A DNA stretch of 8,578 nucleotides. It comes from Maricaulis sp. (GTDB taxonomy: Bacteria; Pseudomonadota; Alphaproteobacteria; Caulobacterales; Maricaulaceae). Where the stretch lies: assembly GCA_002694345.1 (NCBI GenBank), contig NZLV01000142.1, positions 1-8,578 of the forward strand, written 5' to 3'. The notes under the pieces were generated by a model. The model saw nothing but the letters and a program-made list of their open reading frames with translations. It searched no databases and was not told the origin of the DNA. Positions 7,027 to 8,578 of the stretch are shown here, piece after piece (positions within the stretch are counted from its first letter, which is position 1; each line of letters starts with the position of its first letter). The translations under genes were made by a program, and so were the position numbers.

Positions 7027-8112
7027 TCAGGGATGCGCGGGCGGAGGTGCGGAGCTTTCGCGGACGACCAGGCTGGGCTTGGCGCGGTCATCATCCGTGT
7101 CGATATCAGCGGCCGCGTGCTGATTGATCAGCTTGGTCGACGCCCGGCGCCCGACTTCACGGGTCGGGGTGTTCACCGTCGTCAGGCGCGGCCAAAGCCG
7201 TTCGGCCAGCTGGAAATTGTCGTATCCGACAACCGACAATTGGGACGGGACCGGGATCTCCAGCGACCGGGCCGCCTGCAGCACGCCTGCCGCCATCTCA
7301 TCATTGGCCGCAAAAATGGCCGTCGGACGATCAGCCCGCCCAAGCAAATCGCGCGCGCAGTCATAGCCCGACTCGAAGGTGTAGGCCCCTTGCGCCACAA
7401 GCGCGTCATCCAGCTCGACCCCGCCACTGGCCAGACCGGCCTCGAAACCGCGACGGCGCTCATGGGAGGAGCGGAAGGTCGGGCGACCGGAGATGAAGCC
7501 GACCCGCTTGTGTCCGAGTTCTGCGAGATGCCGGCCGGCCGCCTCGCCTCCCAAATGGTCCCGGGTGACGATCATGTGTTCCGGCTCGTCCAGCGACACC
7601 GAAGCGATCCGGATGAACTCGCAACCGATCTCGCGCAGGACCGGCGGAATGCGCTCGTCTTCCGACACGGACGGCGTCAGCACCACGCCATAGAGCTTCT
7701 GGCGCTCCACGAAATTGCGCAGATCGGTAAGGAAGGTCTCGCTGGCCCGGTCGCAGGGATGCACCACCAGTTCGAAACCGGTGCCGCGGATCCCGTCCAG
7801 CAGGCCCTGCTGCATGTTGACGACGTATTGCGGGTTCGGGTTGTCGTAGATCATGCCGACCAAGAAGGACCGGCGGAAGGCCAGCCCGCGGGCCTGCGGA
7901 TCCGGCGCATAGCCGATCTCGTGCATGACGCGGAGGATGGCCTCGCGCGTATCTTCCTTGACGGCCGGGGACTTGTTGATCACCCGCGAGACCGTCTTCT
8001 TGGAAACACCGGTCAGCCGGGCAACATCATTGATCGTGGGGCGGCGGTTCCGGAACTCGTCCTTCAGCGAAGATTTCGGCTCCGAGTCTTCGCGTTTTTC
8101 CTCGTCCGACAT
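7027..8112 (-). CDS. LacI-family transcriptional regulator of the uronate locus
   Basis: A 361-residue repressor. After a charged, probably disordered lead of about 24 residues (SDEEKREDSEPKSS...), residues 25-50 hold the LacI helix-turn-helix PTINDVARLTGVSKKTVSRVIN, followed by EAILRVMHEIGYAPDPQARGLA, the third helix and hinge (hinge about 71-78). The remainder is a periplasmic-binding-protein-like effector domain with the standard SFLVGMIYDN strand, HLAELGHKRVGFISG, RRRGFEAGL, and TAIFAANDEMAAGVLQAARSLEIPVPSQLSVVGYDNF segments. The ATG at 8112 follows GGGGGA at 9 nt. Its position between uxaC and uxaA, and the identical operators before both, make it the likely repressor of the locus, comparable to the KdgR/UxuR regulators of LacI type. 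The effector is probably KDG or a uronate, but nothing in the sequence decides this. No symbol is assigned because these names are used for unrelated families. Confidence 0.94.
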   Translation of the reverse strand: MSDEEKREDSEPKSSLKDEFRNRRPTINDVARLTGVSKKTVSRVINKSPAVKEDTREAILRVMHEIGYAPDPQARGLAFRRSFLVGMIYDNPNPQYVVNMQQGLLDGIRGTGFELVVHPCDRASETFLTDLRNFVERQKLYGVVLTPSVSEDERIPPVLREIGCEFIRIASVSLDEPEHMIVTRDHLGGEAAGRHLAELGHKRVGFISGRPTFRSSHERRRGFEAGLASGGVELDDALVAQGAYTFESGYDCARDLLGRADRPTAIFAANDEMAAGVLQAARSLEIPVPSQLSVVGYDNFQLAERLWPRLTTVNTPTREVGRRASTKLINQHAAADIDTDDDRAKPSLVVRESSAPPPAHP

Positions 8113-8144
8113 CCGCGATTTTCCCCCGTTCGCGTTAACACGAA

Positions 8145-8166
8145 AAATGTCTCCTATAGGACATTT
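8145..8166. promoter_or_regulatory. Inverted repeat upstream of the LacI-family gene
   Basis: Arms AAATGTC (8145-8151) and GACATTT (8160-8166) are perfect inverted repeats separated by 8 nt, and a further palindrome CCTATAGG fills 8153-8160. The element ends 32 nt before the LacI-type start codon. On the minus strand TATAGG (complement of 8153-8158) could be a -10 box, preceded at a short 15-nt spacing by ATGACA. It may be the promoter or an autoregulatory site of the regulator gene, or a site for a different protein. It is not a copy of the 17-nt operator. Confidence 0.4.
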
Positions 8167-8219
8167 CCTTGCTTGTCATGCTTTTAGAGCGCCTGAAGCC
8201 GGTGCGTGAATTTTCCCAC

Positions 8220-8247
8220 TTGTCGAAAAAATGACACCGGTTACCAT
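8220..8247 (+). promoter_or_regulatory. Candidate uxaA promoter with operator in the spacer
   Basis: TTGTCG (8220-8225) and TACCAT (8242-8247) are 16 nt apart, each with 4 of 6 matches to the sigma-70 boxes. The operator lies across the spacer and into the -10 element. This repeats the arrangement proposed for uxaC, which is the main reason to mention it; alone the boxes would be weak. Confidence 0.35.
8229..8245 (+). promoter_or_regulatory. Probable LacI-family operator upstream of uxaA
   Basis: AAATGACACCGGTTACC, the same 17 nt as the site before uxaC and in the same orientation relative to its gene, ending 28 nt before the uxaA ATG. It lies in the 161-nt divergent gap between the LacI-type gene and uxaA, much nearer to uxaA. 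Repression of uxaA is therefore expected; an effect on the regulator's own promoter, over 110 nt away, would need another mechanism. Confidence 0.82.
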
Positions 8248-8273
8248 CAAGGCCAGAAAGACGAAGAGACCCC

Positions 8274-8578
8274 ATGACCGTTGCCGAGAAAACGGCCGTT
8301 CAATCGGCCCTCATGCTTCACCCCGACGACAATGTTGCCGTGGCCCTGGAGGCCCTGAAGGCGGGCACGCGCCCCGCCCCGGGCTTTCCGGCCGTGATAT
8401 CCGACATCCCGCGCGGACACAAATTCTCCCTGCTTTCGGTCCCGGCCGGCGCACCCGTCATCAAGTATGGCGCCCCCATCGGCGTCGCCCGGTCACGCAT
8501 CCAGCCGGGTGAACATGTGCACAGCCATAATCTGGCTTCTGCCCTGTCCGGCGAGGTGGAGTATGCGGTCGATCTCGA
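8274..8578 (+). CDS. uxaA: Altronate dehydratase, N-terminal part (cut by window edge)
   Basis: The first 101 codons of a UxaA-type altronate dehydratase, which converts D-altronate to KDG in the galacturonate branch. The visible part is the N-terminal SAF-like domain: LHPDDNVAVALEALKAGT at 15-32, DIPRGHKF at 44-51, VIKYGAPIGVARSRI at 62-76 and PGEHVHSHN at 78-86, whose histidines (H81, H83, H85) belong to the conserved signature of the family. Full-length enzymes are about 500 residues, so roughly four fifths lies outside the window. The ATG at 8274 gives the family's usual spacing to LHPxDNV; the upstream GAAGAG is only a weak ribosome binding site. It is divergent from the LacI-type gene and preceded by the shared operator. 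The related galactarate and sulfolactate dehydratases share this domain, but uxaC and kduD next door favour altronate. Confidence 0.92.
   Translation, partial: MTVAEKTAVQSALMLHPDDNVAVALEALKAGTRPAPGFPAVISDIPRGHKFSLLSVPAGAPVIKYGAPIGVARSRIQPGEHVHSHNLASALSGEVEYAVDL

Noticed and set aside
8006..8015. ACACCGGTCA inside the LacI-family gene, resembling the operator core
   Set aside because: Only the ACACCGGT core matches, and it encodes the conserved LTGVSK of the helix-turn-helix; the coding requirement explains it.
7033..8187. 384-codon open frame on the plus strand opposite the LacI-family gene
   Set aside because: It is the complement of a convincing repressor gene in GC-rich DNA; its translation shows no recognisable domain and it would cover the regulator's own coding region and leader.
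8231..8512. ATG-started plus-strand frame beginning inside the operator before uxaA
   Set aside because: It is in a different frame from uxaA and its product is Arg/Pro-rich noise; the ATG is part of the operator sequence.
1..8578. CRISPR arrays, tRNA genes, insertion sequences, attachment sites
   Set aside because: No spaced direct repeats, no tRNA-like cloverleaf, no transposase or integrase coding and no terminal inverted repeats were seen on either strand.

Overview
The window is a GC-rich (roughly 60%+), densely coded bacterial segment. Codon use and the character of the proteins (a uronate isomerase of the PHGHTD type known from Caulobacter, a LacI regulator in a uronate cluster, a TetR/acyl-CoA ligase operon) suggest an alphaproteobacterium of the Caulobacterales/Maricaulales type. 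The taxonomic placement is inference. No tRNA, rRNA, CRISPR array, insertion sequence or phage gene was seen.

Left part, plus strand (164-3991): a TetR-family regulator, an acyl-CoA synthetase (AMP-binding ligase) 18 nt behind it, and, 57 nt further on, an FAD-dependent oxidoreductase that resembles the PYROXD2 branch of the phytoene-desaturase-like flavoproteins. They read as one regulated operon for activating and oxidising an unknown carboxylic acid. To the left, a divergent minus-strand gene probably starts at 55 and leaves the window. A perfect 13-bp palindrome lies in the gap between it and the TetR gene.

Right part (3990-8578): a hexuronate catabolic locus. On the minus strand, in transcription order, are a LacI-family repressor, uxaC (uronate isomerase), a RpiB/LacA/LacB-fold isomerase best matched to DhuI, and kduD. 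The run ends in a strong intrinsic terminator that overlaps the stop codon of the convergent flavoprotein gene. Divergent from the LacI gene, on the plus strand, uxaA (altronate dehydratase) begins and is cut by the window edge.

How the locus works together: UxaC converts glucuronate/galacturonate to fructuronate/tagaturonate. UxaA dehydrates altronate to 2-keto-3-deoxygluconate (KDG). DhuI and KduD take the 4-deoxy-5-keto-uronate released by polysaccharide lyases and unsaturated glucuronyl hydrolases to the same KDG. The locus therefore handles both saturated and unsaturated uronic acids. A 17-nt sequence, AAATGACACCGGTTACC, occurs once before uxaC and once before uxaA, in the same orientation and at a similar distance from each start codon. 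It is very probably the operator of the LacI protein encoded between them, making this a compact self-contained regulon. This operator pair, and the use of a DhuI-type isomerase in place of the classical cupin KduI, are the most interesting features of the window.
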